From an uncultured Christensenella sp. (GTDB taxonomy: Bacteria > Bacillota > Clostridia > Christensenellales > Borkfalkiaceae), in NCBI GenBank assembly GCA_910578655.1, contig CAJTQE010000039.1, forward strand, positions 926-16,086: a stretch of 15,161 nt of DNA, read 5' to 3'. The position numbers were made by a program, and so were the translations under genes. Positions 1 to 6,393 of this stretch are shown here, piece by piece (the stretch's first letter is position 1; each line of letters opens with the position of its first letter). The notes under the pieces were generated by a model. That model made no database searches and had not been told where the DNA came from. It saw only the letters and a list, made by a program, of their open reading frames with translations.

Positions 1-802
1 CACCCTTTAACTTGTTTACGATAAGCGCGGCAAGCGCGTCGCCCTCAACGTCCTCAGCGATAATGAGCAGTCTTGCGCCCTGCTGAGCTATGGGCTCGAT
101 TACGGGCAGAATTTCCTGAAGTGAAGAAACCTTTTTATCCGTTATAAGAATATAGGGATTGTCCAGTACGGCTTCCATTTTGTCCGTGTTGGTAACCATA
201 TAGGCGGAGGCATAGCCTCTGTCAAACTGCATACCTTCAACTGTAGTCAGTTCGGTTGCCATAGTTTTGCCTTCTTCAACAGTAATAACGCCGTCTTTTC
301 CGACAATTTCCATTGCGTTAGCAATAAGTTCGCCGATTTTCTCGTCGCCTGCCGAGATGGAGGCAACCTGAGAAATTCCCAGCTTGTTTTCAACGGGTTT
401 AGAAATGGACTGAATTTTCGTTACAGCTGTTTCAACTGCCGAAGCAATGCCTTTTTTAAGTATTACGGGATTGGCACCCGCGGCAAGGTTTTTAAGTCCT
501 TCTTTGACAATAGCCTGAGCGAGAACAACCGCAGTTGTTGTGCCGTCGCCGGCAACATCGTTCGTTTTAGTGGAAACCTCTTTGACGAGCTGAGCGCCCA
601 TATTTTCAAACGGGTCTTCGAGTTCGATTTCTTTTGCAATAGTTACACCGTCGTTTGTAATGAGGGGGGAGCCGAATTTCTTATCGAGAACCACGTTTCT
701 GCCCTTGGGACCGAGTGTAATTTTGACTGTATCCGCAATAATGTTTACGCCTGCTTCAAGCTTCTTTCTGGCTTCGTCGCCGTATTTAATCTGTTTAGCC
801 AT
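1..802 (-). CDS. groL: Chaperonin GroEL, N-terminal 267 residues (cut by window edge)
   Basis: GroEL forms the double-ring ATP-driven folding chamber in the cytosol and works with the GroES lid encoded just upstream. The reverse complement starts MAKQIKYGDEARKKLEAGVN and continues in frame to the window edge. The equatorial ATP-binding signatures are present: LGPKGRNVVLDK near residues 31-42, and the GDGTTTA phosphate-binding motif with its aspartate near residues 85-91. The visible part covers the N-terminal equatorial, intermediate and part of the apical domain, about half of a usual ~540-residue protein. The start at 802-800 is preceded by AAAGGAG with good spacing. The gene lies 16 bases behind groES, so the two form the usual groES-groL operon transcribed leftwards. 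No frame break is seen. Identity is certain; the C-terminus lies outside the window. Confidence 0.98.
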   Translation of the reverse strand, partial: MAKQIKYGDEARKKLEAGVNIIADTVKITLGPKGRNVVLDKKFGSPLITNDGVTIAKEIELEDPFENMGAQLVKEVSTKTNDVAGDGTTTAVVLAQAIVKEGLKNLAAGANPVILKKGIASAVETAVTKIQSISKPVENKLGISQVASISAGDEKIGELIANAMEIVGKDGVITVEEGKTMATELTTVEGMQFDRGYASAYMVTNTDKMEAVLDNPYILITDKKVSSLQEILPVIEPIAQQGARLLIIAEDVEGDALAALIVNKLKG

Positions 803-818
803 ATTAAAACTCCTTTAT

Positions 819-1103
819 TTACTCGACAATCGCCAGAATATCGCTCTGACGTATTATCGTATATTCTTTGTCTTCGACCTTTACTTCGGTTCCGCTGTAT
901 TTTGCAAGCAAAACCTTATCGCCAACCTTGACCTGCATATTTACTTCTTTGCCGTCTACGACTCCGCCGGGACCTACGGCAACGACTACGCATTGCGCCG
1001 GTTTTTCCTGAGCGGCGGAAGTAAGGTAAAGTCCGCTTTTCGTCTTTTCTTCTGCTTTAAGTCCTTCAACGACAACTTTGTCGAAAAGGGGTTTTATTTT
1101 CAT
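819..1103 (-). CDS. groES: Co-chaperonin GroES
   Basis: This 94-residue protein is the heptameric lid of the GroEL chamber. The N-terminus MKIKPLFDKVVVEGLKAEEK matches the family opening (K-P-L-x-D-x-V-V). Residues ~17-32 form the mobile loop that contacts GroEL, where TKSGLYLT replaces the more common T-x-G-G-I-V-L. The C-terminal half has the family pattern of V-G-D-K-V-L-L-A-K-Y-S-G-T-E-V and ends in D-I-L-A-I-V-E. Length is normal. The start is supported by an AGGAG-type site (TCGGAGGATA on the minus strand). It is the first gene of the leftward groES-groL operon. A promoter at 1139-1167 overlapped by an inverted repeat lies 36 bases upstream; no canonical CIRCE operator is present. Confidence 0.97.
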   Translation of the reverse strand: MKIKPLFDKVVVEGLKAEEKTKSGLYLTSAAQEKPAQCVVVAVGPGGVVDGKEVNMQVKVGDKVLLAKYSGTEVKVEDKEYTIIRQSDILAIVE

Positions 1104-1138
1104 TGAAATATCCTCCGATATTAATTTTTTGTATGGTT

Positions 1139-1167
1139 ATTTTATAAACGTTTGAAAATTAAATCAA
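1139..1167 (-). promoter_or_regulatory. Predicted SigA-type promoter of groES-groL
   Basis: On the minus strand, TTGATT (1167-1162) and TAAAAT (1144-1139) are separated by exactly 17 bases. This is a good match to the housekeeping -35/-10 consensus, and it would start the transcript around 1132, leaving about 29 untranslated bases before groES. The assignment is from pattern only. Confidence 0.6.
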
Positions 1168-1171
1168 ACAT
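1148..1171. promoter_or_regulatory. Inverted repeat over the groES promoter, candidate operator
   Basis: ACGTTTGA (1148-1155) and TCAAACAT (1164-1171) form an 8-base inverted repeat with one mismatch and an 8-base spacer. It covers the -35 box and part of the spacer of the predicted groES promoter. The layout recalls the heat-shock operator CIRCE (9-N9-9), but the sequence does not match TTAGCACTC/GAGTGCTAA. A repressor site is an inference from position and symmetry. Confidence 0.35.
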
Positions 1172-1244
1172 ATTTATGTAAAAAATTGCTTTTTGAGAAA
1201 AATTGTGTTAATATTTAACTATCAAAATATAATGAAGGTTTGTT

Positions 1245-1697
1245 ATGGATAAGTGGGATAAAAGATTTATGGATATGACCGAGCAAATAGGAACTTGGTC
1301 AAGCTGTTTTCAAGAGAATAGAAAGGTCGGTGCAATAATAGTCAAGGATAAGCGGATTATTGCAACCGGATATAATGGCGCACCGCAAGGTATTAAAAGT
1401 TGCGTAGACAAAAAAGAATGTTTGCGCAAGAAGATGAACGTCCAAAGCGGCACTATGCACGAAGTGTGTTATGCTGTTCACGCGGAGCAGAATGCTATTA
1501 TTCAAGCGGCGAGAGTCGGATGCAGTGTTGAAGGATGTACTCTATACTGTACACATCAACCTTGTGTTATTTGCGCAAAAATAATTATCAATTCAGGAAT
1601 TTCTCGTGTTGTCTATAAAGAGGGATACCCTGACGATTTTTCGGTGCAGCTTTTTAAAGAGGCAGGCGTCAAACTCGACAAATACAATGATTTATGA
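1245..1697 (+). CDS. comEB: dCMP deaminase (ComEB/deoxycytidylate deaminase family)
   Basis: This 150-residue cytosolic zinc enzyme most likely converts dCMP to dUMP, feeding thymidylate synthesis. The cytidine deaminase core is complete: H79-A-E81 supplies a zinc ligand and the proton-shuttling glutamate, and P106-C-V-I-C110 supplies the two cysteine ligands. An extra C-x(n)-C-x(n)-H cluster near residues 53-79 is typical of the dCMP deaminase branch (as in late competence protein ComEB and phage T4 Cd). N-G-A-P near residue 44 is the usual nucleotide-contact motif. The start is preceded by GAAGG at 1234-1238. It is the first gene of a short run with ppiB and purB, divergent from groES. TATAAT at 1228-1233 is too close to the start to serve as its -10 box if GAAGG is used, so its promoter is unclear. 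Confidence 0.9.
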   Translation: MDKWDKRFMDMTEQIGTWSSCFQENRKVGAIIVKDKRIIATGYNGAPQGIKSCVDKKECLRKKMNVQSGTMHEVCYAVHAEQNAIIQAARVGCSVEGCTLYCTHQPCVICAKIIINSGISRVVYKEGYPDDFSVQLFKEAGVKLDKYNDL

Positions 1698-1705
1698 GGT
1701 GAATT

Positions 1706-2227
1706 ATGCAAAATCCTATAGTTACGTTTGAAATGGAAAACGGAAAAAAAATTAAGGCGGAGCTTTACCCCGACAAAGCACCGAATACCGTCAATAACTT
1801 TATAAGTTTGGTATTAAGCGGCTTTTATGACGGACTTATCTTCCACAGAGTTATATTAGGTTTTATGATTCAGGGCGGTGACCCAAAAGGAACGGGCACG
1901 GGCGGCCCCGGCTATCAGATAAAGGGAGAATTTGCGCTCAATAATTTTAAGCAAAACGATATTAAGCACGAGCGCGGCGTTCTTTCTATGGCTCGTGCAA
2001 TGCATCCCGATAGCGCGGGTTCTCAGTTTTTTATAATGCACAAAAATTCTTCGCATCTTGATGGACAGTATGCTGCATTCGGTAAAGTGATAGAAGGTAT
2101 AGAAGTCGTTGACGAAATAGCTTCCGTCGTAACAGATTGGAACGACAAACCCAAAATTCCGCAAACGATGAAGAAAGTTACCGTTGAAACGTTTGGTGAA
2201 AAATATCCTCAACCTGCAAAATGCTGA
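1706..2227 (+). CDS. ppiB: Cyclophilin-type peptidyl-prolyl cis-trans isomerase
   Basis: This 173-residue enzyme speeds the cis/trans isomerisation of proline peptide bonds during folding. The cyclophilin core is clear: FHRVILGFMIQGGDP at residues 46-60 carries the catalytic arginine (R48) and Q56, and SAGSQFFIM at 103-111 carries the hydrophobic pocket. The position of the cyclosporin-binding tryptophan is histidine (H117), and the active-site histidine of human CypA is tyrosine (Y122), as in many bacterial forms. There is no signal peptide, so it is cytosolic. GAGGTGA directly overlaps the stop codon of the upstream deaminase gene, eight bases before which translation ends, so the two are probably translationally coupled. 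Length is normal for the short bacterial class. Confidence 0.95.
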   Translation: MQNPIVTFEMENGKKIKAELYPDKAPNTVNNFISLVLSGFYDGLIFHRVILGFMIQGGDPKGTGTGGPGYQIKGEFALNNFKQNDIKHERGVLSMARAMHPDSAGSQFFIMHKNSSHLDGQYAAFGKVIEGIEVVDEIASVVTDWNDKPKIPQTMKKVTVETFGEKYPQPAKC

Positions 2228-2240
2228 TTGGAGAAAACTA

Positions 2241-3674
2241 ATGGACAATTCTGTTTACAATAACCCGTTGACTGCAAGGTATGCAAGCAAACAAATGTCG
2301 GAAAATTTTTCCGATAAAAAGCGATTTACGCTTTGGCGTAAGCTTTGGATTGCTCTTGCTGAAAGCGAAATGGAACTCGGCTTAAATATAACGTCTCAAC
2401 AAATTGCAGAAATGAAAAAATACGTTGACGACGTCAATTTCGAGCAAGCTGAAAAATACGAAAAAGAAATTCGTCACGACGTAATGGCGCATATTCGCGC
2501 TTTCGGAGATCAGGCTGTTTCGGCAATGCCTATAATTCATTTGGGCGCAACGAGTTGTTTTGTTGATTGTAATTCAGAGCTTATCATTATAAATGATGCG
2601 CTGAATATAGTCAAAGAAAAGCTTGTAAACGTAATTGCTAATTTGAAAAATTTTGCATTAAAATATAAAGATTTGCCGACGCTCGGTTTTACTCATCTGC
2701 AACCTGCGCAGTTGACTACGGTTGGCAAAAGAGCAACTCTATGGTTGCAAGATTTGACGATGGATTATTATAATCTCGTCAATTTGCAGGCTTCGTTCAG
2801 GCTCAGAGGGGTTAAGGGTACGACGGGTACTCAGGCGAGTTTTTTAGAGTTGTTCGACGGTGATGAACAAAAAGTAAAAGAGCTTGAAAATAGTGTTGTT
2901 AAAAGGCTTGGCTACGATAAAGTGTTTGCAGTAACAGGTCAGACTTATCCGAGAAAATTTGATTACAATGTTTTGAGTGTGCTTTCTCAAATTGCGCAAA
3001 GCGCGTATAAATTTTCAAACGACATTCGTATTTTGCAGAATATGAATGAAATTGAAGAGCCGTTTGAAAAGTCTCAGGTCGGTTCTTCGGCAATGGCCTA
3101 TAAGCGAAATCCTATGCGCAGCGAAAGAATCAGTGCGCTTGCGCGTTTTGTTGTGTCTTTACCTGTAAACAGCGCTATTACTGCAAGCACGCAATGGTTC
3201 GAAAGGACATTAGACGACTCTGCAAACAGAAGAATAGTAAACGCGCAGGCGTTTCTTGCACTTGACGGTATACTTAATTTATATTTGAATATTACTGAAA
3301 ATCTTGTTGTTAATGAGAAGGTAATTGAAAAACATATCAATGCAGAATTGCCTTTTATGGCAACCGAAAACATTTTAATGGAATGTGTAAAAGCCGGTGG
3401 TAACAGACAGGAGCTGCACGAAAAAATAAGGGTGCTGTCAATGCAAACCACCAAAGCGATAAAAGAAGAGGGTGGGGAAAATAATTTAATACAACTTATT
3501 AAAAAAGATAAATCGTTCTCGCCTGTTCACGGAAAATTAGATAAAATTTTGGATGCAAAAAAATTCATAGGCAGAGCACCTTCACAAGTATCAGAATTTA
3601 TTCAAAATGAAGTTATACCTATTTTAGAGCAAAATAGCAATTTATTCGGGCGCAAAAGCGAAGTTAATTTGTAA
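2241..3674 (+). CDS. purB: Adenylosuccinate lyase
   Basis: PurB is a homotetrameric lyase that removes fumarate at two steps of purine synthesis: SAICAR to AICAR, and adenylosuccinate to AMP. The protein is 477 residues, the longer clostridial type. The family signature GSSAMAYKRNPMRSE lies near residue 285 and includes the mobile catalytic serine loop. RHDVMAHI near residue 75 and FTHLQPAQ near residue 150 hold the active-site histidines. The ATG at 2241 is chosen because GGAG sits 8 bases upstream and MDNSVYNNPLTARYASKQM is the family N-terminus; an in-frame ATG at 2184 inside ppiB would add 19 unrelated residues. It follows ppiB by 13 bases. No terminator on the plus strand is visible after it, so transcription may run antisense into tRNA-Trp. 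Confidence 0.96.
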   Translation: MDNSVYNNPLTARYASKQMSENFSDKKRFTLWRKLWIALAESEMELGLNITSQQIAEMKKYVDDVNFEQAEKYEKEIRHDVMAHIRAFGDQAVSAMPIIHLGATSCFVDCNSELIIINDALNIVKEKLVNVIANLKNFALKYKDLPTLGFTHLQPAQLTTVGKRATLWLQDLTMDYYNLVNLQASFRLRGVKGTTGTQASFLELFDGDEQKVKELENSVVKRLGYDKVFAVTGQTYPRKFDYNVLSVLSQIAQSAYKFSNDIRILQNMNEIEEPFEKSQVGSSAMAYKRNPMRSERISALARFVVSLPVNSAITASTQWFERTLDDSANRRIVNAQAFLALDGILNLYLNITENLVVNEKVIEKHINAELPFMATENILMECVKAGGNRQELHEKIRVLSMQTTKAIKEEGGENNLIQLIKKDKSFSPVHGKLDKILDAKKFIGRAPSQVSEFIQNEVIPILEQNSNLFGRKSEVNL

Positions 3675-3691
3675 TTATAAATAAGATAAAA

Positions 3692-3887
3692 GTGCTTGTT
3701 GATAGGTCGCTTGGTTATATTGACGCGTTTAATGAAGATAAATGGGTTGTTTTAACAAAATATCTACCCAAATAATGTTAAATCGTATTTTATAAGTCTT
3801 TCATTAAAAAGAATTAAAATTTCTTATAGCGAAGATAAATCAATAAATGTCATTTTTAATTTAAAATCCTTATTAATATTATTTTAG
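3692..3887 (+). pseudogene. Small broken reading frame, unknown function
   Basis: Two frames join into one plausible ~64-residue peptide if a single base near 3773 is skipped. The first runs from GTG 3692 (VLVDRSLGYIDAFNEDKWVV...) to a TAA at 3773-3775. The second continues as NVKSYFISLSLKRIKISYSE... to TAG at 3885-3887. Both halves have mixed polar and hydrophobic composition rather than the Lys/Asn/Ile-only look of random AT-rich DNA. No ribosome binding site is evident and I do not recognise the family. It may be a decayed gene, a gene hit by a sequencing indel, or chance. The rest of 3675-3908 holds nothing else I can support. Confidence 0.25.
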
Positions 3888-3908
3888 TAGTAAGGCAGTT
3901 TTGATAAC

Positions 3909-3938
3909 AAAAAACAGTTCCGAACAATACGGAACTGT
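3909..3938 (-). terminator. Rho-independent terminator of tRNA-Trp
   Basis: On the minus strand ACAGTTCCG and CGGAACTGT form a perfect 9-bp stem with a 7-base loop, followed immediately by a run of five Ts. It begins one base after the tRNA 3' end. Confidence 0.88.
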
Positions 3939-3939
3939 C

Positions 3940-4014
3940 TGGCAGGGGAGACACGATTCGAACATGCAACCGACGGTTTTGGAGACCGCGACTCTACCGT
4001 TGAGCTACTCCCCT
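3940..4014 (-). tRNA. tRNA-Trp (anticodon CCA)
   Basis: The minus strand folds into a full cloverleaf of 75 bases. The 7-bp acceptor stem pairs AGGGGAG with CTCCCCT; the D arm is GCTC-AACGGTA-GAGT; the anticodon stem GCGGT/ACCGT encloses loop CTCCAAA with anticodon CCA, which reads UGG; the T arm is GCATG-TTCGAAT-CGTGT. The discriminator base is G73 and the terminal CCA is encoded in the DNA. It is a single-gene unit with its own promoter and terminator, head to head with the ProC-like gene. The CCA anticodon together with normal TGA stops in neighbouring genes argues against a code in which UGA means tryptophan. Confidence 0.97.
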
Positions 4015-4034
4015 AAAAAATTAAAAGCATAGTT

Positions 4035-4063
4035 ATTATATAATATTAAAAAATTTAAGTCAA
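4035..4063 (-). promoter_or_regulatory. Strong predicted promoter of tRNA-Trp
   Basis: On the minus strand TTGACT (4063-4058) and a perfect TATAAT (4040-4035) are spaced 17 bases apart, five of six and six of six matches to the SigA consensus. The start would be near 4028, giving a short 5' leader before the mature tRNA at 4014. The -10 box lies in the palindrome ATTATATAAT, so a TATAAT also reads on the plus strand at 4039-4044, but no matching plus-strand -35 is seen. Confidence 0.75.
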
Positions 4064-4082
4064 CCATTTCGGAGATTTTTTT

Positions 4083-4895
4083 GTGAAAAAACAATTTAAG
4101 CTTGGTGTAATAGGAAATAACCTTATTTCACAAACGTTAATAAAAGGTGCAGTTCTTTCTGATTTTTTAAATAGAAAAAGAATTATTGTAAGCGGAGTCG
4201 ATGATAAAAGCGCGAATGAAAATGTAGAGTTGGGCGTTGCGGTTATCAACGACAATAAATACGTTTTTGAAAACAGTGAATTTCTGTTAATTGCAGTAAC
4301 TGCTGAAAGTTTTAAAAAGCTTTCCGAAAGTGTTGGCGGAATAAGTCAGTCTAAAATTATCAGCCTTTCCGAAGGAATCAAAAAAGGGCAAATTAAAAAT
4401 ATATTCGGCACAAGTTCCGTTAAGATTGCAAGGGCGGTTGCGAATCTTCCTTCGAAAATCGGTAGCGGTGCGGTTGGACTTGATATGTCTGATTTTGATT
4501 CGTCCGCAGATGATTTGGAATTTATTTCAAAACTTTTTAATTGTATAGGAACTGTTTTGAGTGTTGATGAAAGTAAGCTTGATGTGGTTACTGCTTTAAG
4601 TGTCAACGGGTCTGCGTACGTTTTTATGTTTATTGACAGTTTAATCGATGCGGGTGTTAAGCATGGGCTTAAACGTGGCGAAGCGGAAATTTTAGCTGCT
4701 CAAACTGTGCTCGGTGCAACGGAATTGATGCAAAGAGAAGAATGTTCAACCTCAAAATTGACTATGCAAATTTGCAATAATGACAATTCAGCTTTAAAAG
4801 CTGTTAAAGTTCTTGAAAATAATAAATTCAGGGAAATTATAGGCGAAGCAGTCAATGAAAGTGTGAATTATCTTAAAGAGAGTGACAGGCAATGA
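4083..4895 (+). CDS. proC: Divergent pyrroline-5-carboxylate reductase-like protein (ProC family)
   Basis: The 270-residue length and overall pattern match ProC, which reduces pyrroline-5-carboxylate to proline with NAD(P)H. The C-terminal dimerisation helices are recognisable: VTALSVNGSAYVFMFIDSL near residues 175-193 followed by DAGVKHGLKRGEAEILAAQT. Several family motifs have changed. The Rossmann loop usually written G-x-G-x-M-G reads GVIGNNLIS at residues 8-16. G-S-G-P-A-Y reads V-N-G-S-A-Y. The S-P-G-G-T-T substrate loop is replaced by C-N-N-D-N-S-A. V-M-P-N-T-P reads V-A-N-L-P. It may therefore be an enzyme with altered substrate, a regulatory homologue, or inactive. The GTG start is supported by GGAG at 4071-4074. 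The stop overlaps the start of rnhA (ATGA), so the two are coupled. Family is fairly sure; activity is not. Confidence 0.75.
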   Translation: MKKQFKLGVIGNNLISQTLIKGAVLSDFLNRKRIIVSGVDDKSANENVELGVAVINDNKYVFENSEFLLIAVTAESFKKLSESVGGISQSKIISLSEGIKKGQIKNIFGTSSVKIARAVANLPSKIGSGAVGLDMSDFDSSADDLEFISKLFNCIGTVLSVDESKLDVVTALSVNGSAYVFMFIDSLIDAGVKHGLKRGEAEILAAQTVLGATELMQREECSTSKLTMQICNNDNSALKAVKVLENNKFREIIGEAVNESVNYLKESDRQ

Positions 4896-5338
4896 AAAAA
4901 GTAACCCTTTATACCGACGGTGCCTGTTCTGGAAATCCCGGAGTAGGCGGTTGGGGTGCGTTGTTGATGTACAACGGTCATGAAAAGCGTATTTCTGCCG
5001 CCGAAGGCGAGACAACCAACAACAGAATGGAGGTTACAGCGGTAATTGAGGCGCTGAAAAACTTGACAGAACCGTGCGAAGTGGATGTTTACAGCGACTC
5101 TGCTTATACGGTAAATGCGTTTTTAAAAGGTTGGATATACGACTGGGCCAAATCAAATTGGGTCAAATCAGATAATAAACCTCTGTTAAATGCAGATTTG
5201 TGGCAACAGCTTTACGCTCTTTCAAAAACGCACAAGCTCAATTTTATTAAGGTAAAGGGGCATGCAGACAATGAATACAACAACGTTTGTGACAAGCTTG
5301 CCACCGATGCAATAAAAAATTATAAAGCGCAATTATAA
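4892..5338 (+). CDS. rnhA: Ribonuclease HI
   Basis: RNase HI cuts the RNA strand of RNA:DNA hybrids, removing R-loops and primer remnants with two metal ions. The 148-residue protein keeps all five active-site residues of the family at the expected places: D9 in YTDGACSGNPG, E47 in NNRMEV, D69 in YSDSAY, H124 in VKGHADNEYNN, and D134 in CDKLA. The basic handle segment (GWIYDWAKSNWVKSD) is present, which places it with the E. coli-type enzyme. The ATG overlaps the preceding stop codon by the ATGA arrangement, so translation is probably coupled to the ProC-like gene. Confidence 0.96.
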   Translation: MKKVTLYTDGACSGNPGVGGWGALLMYNGHEKRISAAEGETTNNRMEVTAVIEALKNLTEPCEVDVYSDSAYTVNAFLKGWIYDWAKSNWVKSDNKPLLNADLWQQLYALSKTHKLNFIKVKGHADNEYNNVCDKLATDAIKNYKAQL

Positions 5339-5379
5339 ATTTTCGCTTTTTTATATATAATAAATATATAGGCGAATTA

Positions 5380-6282
5380 ATGAAAAAGAGCAGAGCAGTA
5401 TTAAAACATATGGTAAATATTTTGGCGGCGGTGCTATTGTGTGCTGGTGCCTTTGTTTTTACTGCCTACGGTCTATCATACCGCAGTTTACCTTTTATTG
5501 AAAAAAATTTGCTTTTACTGTTAACGCTTACTTCGAGTGTGCTTGGTGCGCTAATCTTATCATACGTTATCTTTTATGTGTTCAATAAACAAGCTATATA
5601 CAAAATGATATTTTGTGGGCTTATTTTTACTTGTATCTCGGCGGTAGTTTTTTTTGCTATTTGCGCAACAGGAATAATTAAGCAAATTAGCAGCATAGAA
5701 GCGCTGAGGGATTATATTGCTAAATTCGGCAATATGGCTGTTTTTTTATATATCTTATTTTCTTTTTTGCAGGTGGTTATATTGCCCGTTCCCGGTTCGG
5801 TGACAGTTGCGGCCGGTGTTGCGTTGTTTGGTCCTTTAAAATGCAGTATTTACAGCTTTATTGGTATAACGCTCGGCTCAATAGTTGCTTTTGCCATAGG
5901 CAGATGGGTTGGGGAAAAGGCGGTGCGCTGGATAGTAGGTGAAGAAGAACTAAAAAAATGGTTATCAAAATTAAAAGGTAAAGACTATTTAATTCTTTCT
6001 ATAATGTTTTTGCTGCCAATGTTTCCGGATGACATACTTTGTTTTGTTGCCGGACTATCTTCAATGACATGGCCTTACTTCTTAATTATGATTATTGTTA
6101 CCAGGGCAACAGCAGTTATTGCAACCTCGTACTCGCTTGGATTAATACCTTTTACCGAGTGGTGGGGTATACTCATTTGGGTACTATTAGCGGCGCTAAT
6201 AGTGCTTGCTTTCTGGATAGTCTGTAAGTATTCTTCGCAAATAGATTATTTTATTAAAAATAAATTAAAAATAAAGAGATGA
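5380..6282 (+). CDS. TVP38/TMEM64-type membrane protein (DedA/VTT superfamily)
   Basis: This is a 300-residue integral membrane protein. Hydrophobic segments lie near residues 12-30, 43-68, 75-100, 118-150, 157-175, 203-224, 231-255 and 262-284. The VTT/SNARE-associated domain starts near residue 118. It contains LPVPGSVTVAAGVALFGP, the GxxxGxxxAxxxGRWxG helix at 162-178, and a second half-site, LLPMFPDDILCFVAGL at residues 211-226, with the paired acidic residues (D217, D218) typical of TVP38-like proteins. The superfamily is linked to lipid scrambling or transport and membrane homeostasis; the substrate here cannot be read from sequence. The start is preceded by AGGCG at 5370-5374. The stop codon lies within the left arm of the terminator that ends the unit. 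Confidence 0.88.
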   Translation: MKKSRAVLKHMVNILAAVLLCAGAFVFTAYGLSYRSLPFIEKNLLLLLTLTSSVLGALILSYVIFYVFNKQAIYKMIFCGLIFTCISAVVFFAICATGIIKQISSIEALRDYIAKFGNMAVFLYILFSFLQVVILPVPGSVTVAAGVALFGPLKCSIYSFIGITLGSIVAFAIGRWVGEKAVRWIVGEEELKKWLSKLKGKDYLILSIMFLLPMFPDDILCFVAGLSSMTWPYFLIMIIVTRATAVIATSYSLGLIPFTEWWGILIWVLLAALIVLAFWIVCKYSSQIDYFIKNKLKIKR

Positions 6283-6302
6283 CGCACGTCATCTCTTTTT
6301 TG
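6273..6302 (+). terminator. Rho-independent terminator overlapping the membrane-protein stop codon
   Basis: AAAGAGATGAC (6273-6283) pairs perfectly with GTCATCTCTTT (6288-6298) around a 4-base loop, and Ts run on to 6301. The TGA stop at 6280-6282 is inside the left arm. The A-rich flank could also allow termination in the opposite direction. Confidence 0.9.
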
Positions 6303-6336
6303 TCAAAATAAATTTAGTTTTTATATTCAATTAATT

Positions 6337-6364
6337 TTGTTTTTGCTCGTCGATATGATAAAAT
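6337..6364 (+). promoter_or_regulatory. Predicted promoter of the BaiN-to-IspH operon
   Basis: TTGTTT (6337-6342) and TAAAAT (6359-6364) are 16 bases apart, and the -10 is preceded by TGA, giving an extended TGN -10 element. A start near 6371 would leave about 23 leader bases before the ATG at 6394. It lies directly after the upstream terminator, where a new operon needs a promoter. Confidence 0.5.
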
Positions 6365-6393
6365 GAATTAAAAATAATTTGTTTAGGTTGAGC

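Noticed and set aside
660..1106. Open plus-strand frame of 148 codons over groL/groES
   Set aside because: Antisense to both chaperonin genes, whose protein motifs are unambiguous.
1228..1233. Perfect TATAAT just before the dCMP deaminase gene
   Set aside because: As a -10 box it would start transcription after the GAAGG ribosome binding site, and the -35 region at 17 bases is poor, so it is not called as a promoter.
1104..1244. CIRCE operator search upstream of groES
   Set aside because: No TTAGCACTC or GAGTGCTAA half-site, even allowing a few mismatches; only the unrelated GTTTGA/TCAAAC dyad is present.
1856..2248. Open minus-strand frame of 130 codons opposite ppiB
   Set aside because: It lies wholly antisense to a clear cyclophilin gene, has no ribosome binding site and no recognisable motif; it is a shadow frame.
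3098..3454. Open minus-strand frame of 118 codons opposite purB
   Set aside because: Antisense to the conserved purB signature region, Ser/Leu/Phe-rich as expected of a shadow of Lys/Glu-rich coding sequence.
4083..5338. UGA read as tryptophan (alternative genetic code)
   Set aside because: TGA ends several intact genes here at the family-typical length, the tRNA-Trp has anticodon CCA, and UGG is used normally.
5339..5379. TTCGC...GCGAA imperfect palindrome between rnhA and the membrane-protein gene
   Set aside because: The outer arms are only five bases and the inside is plain A/T; there is no T-run after it, so neither a terminator nor an operator is supported.
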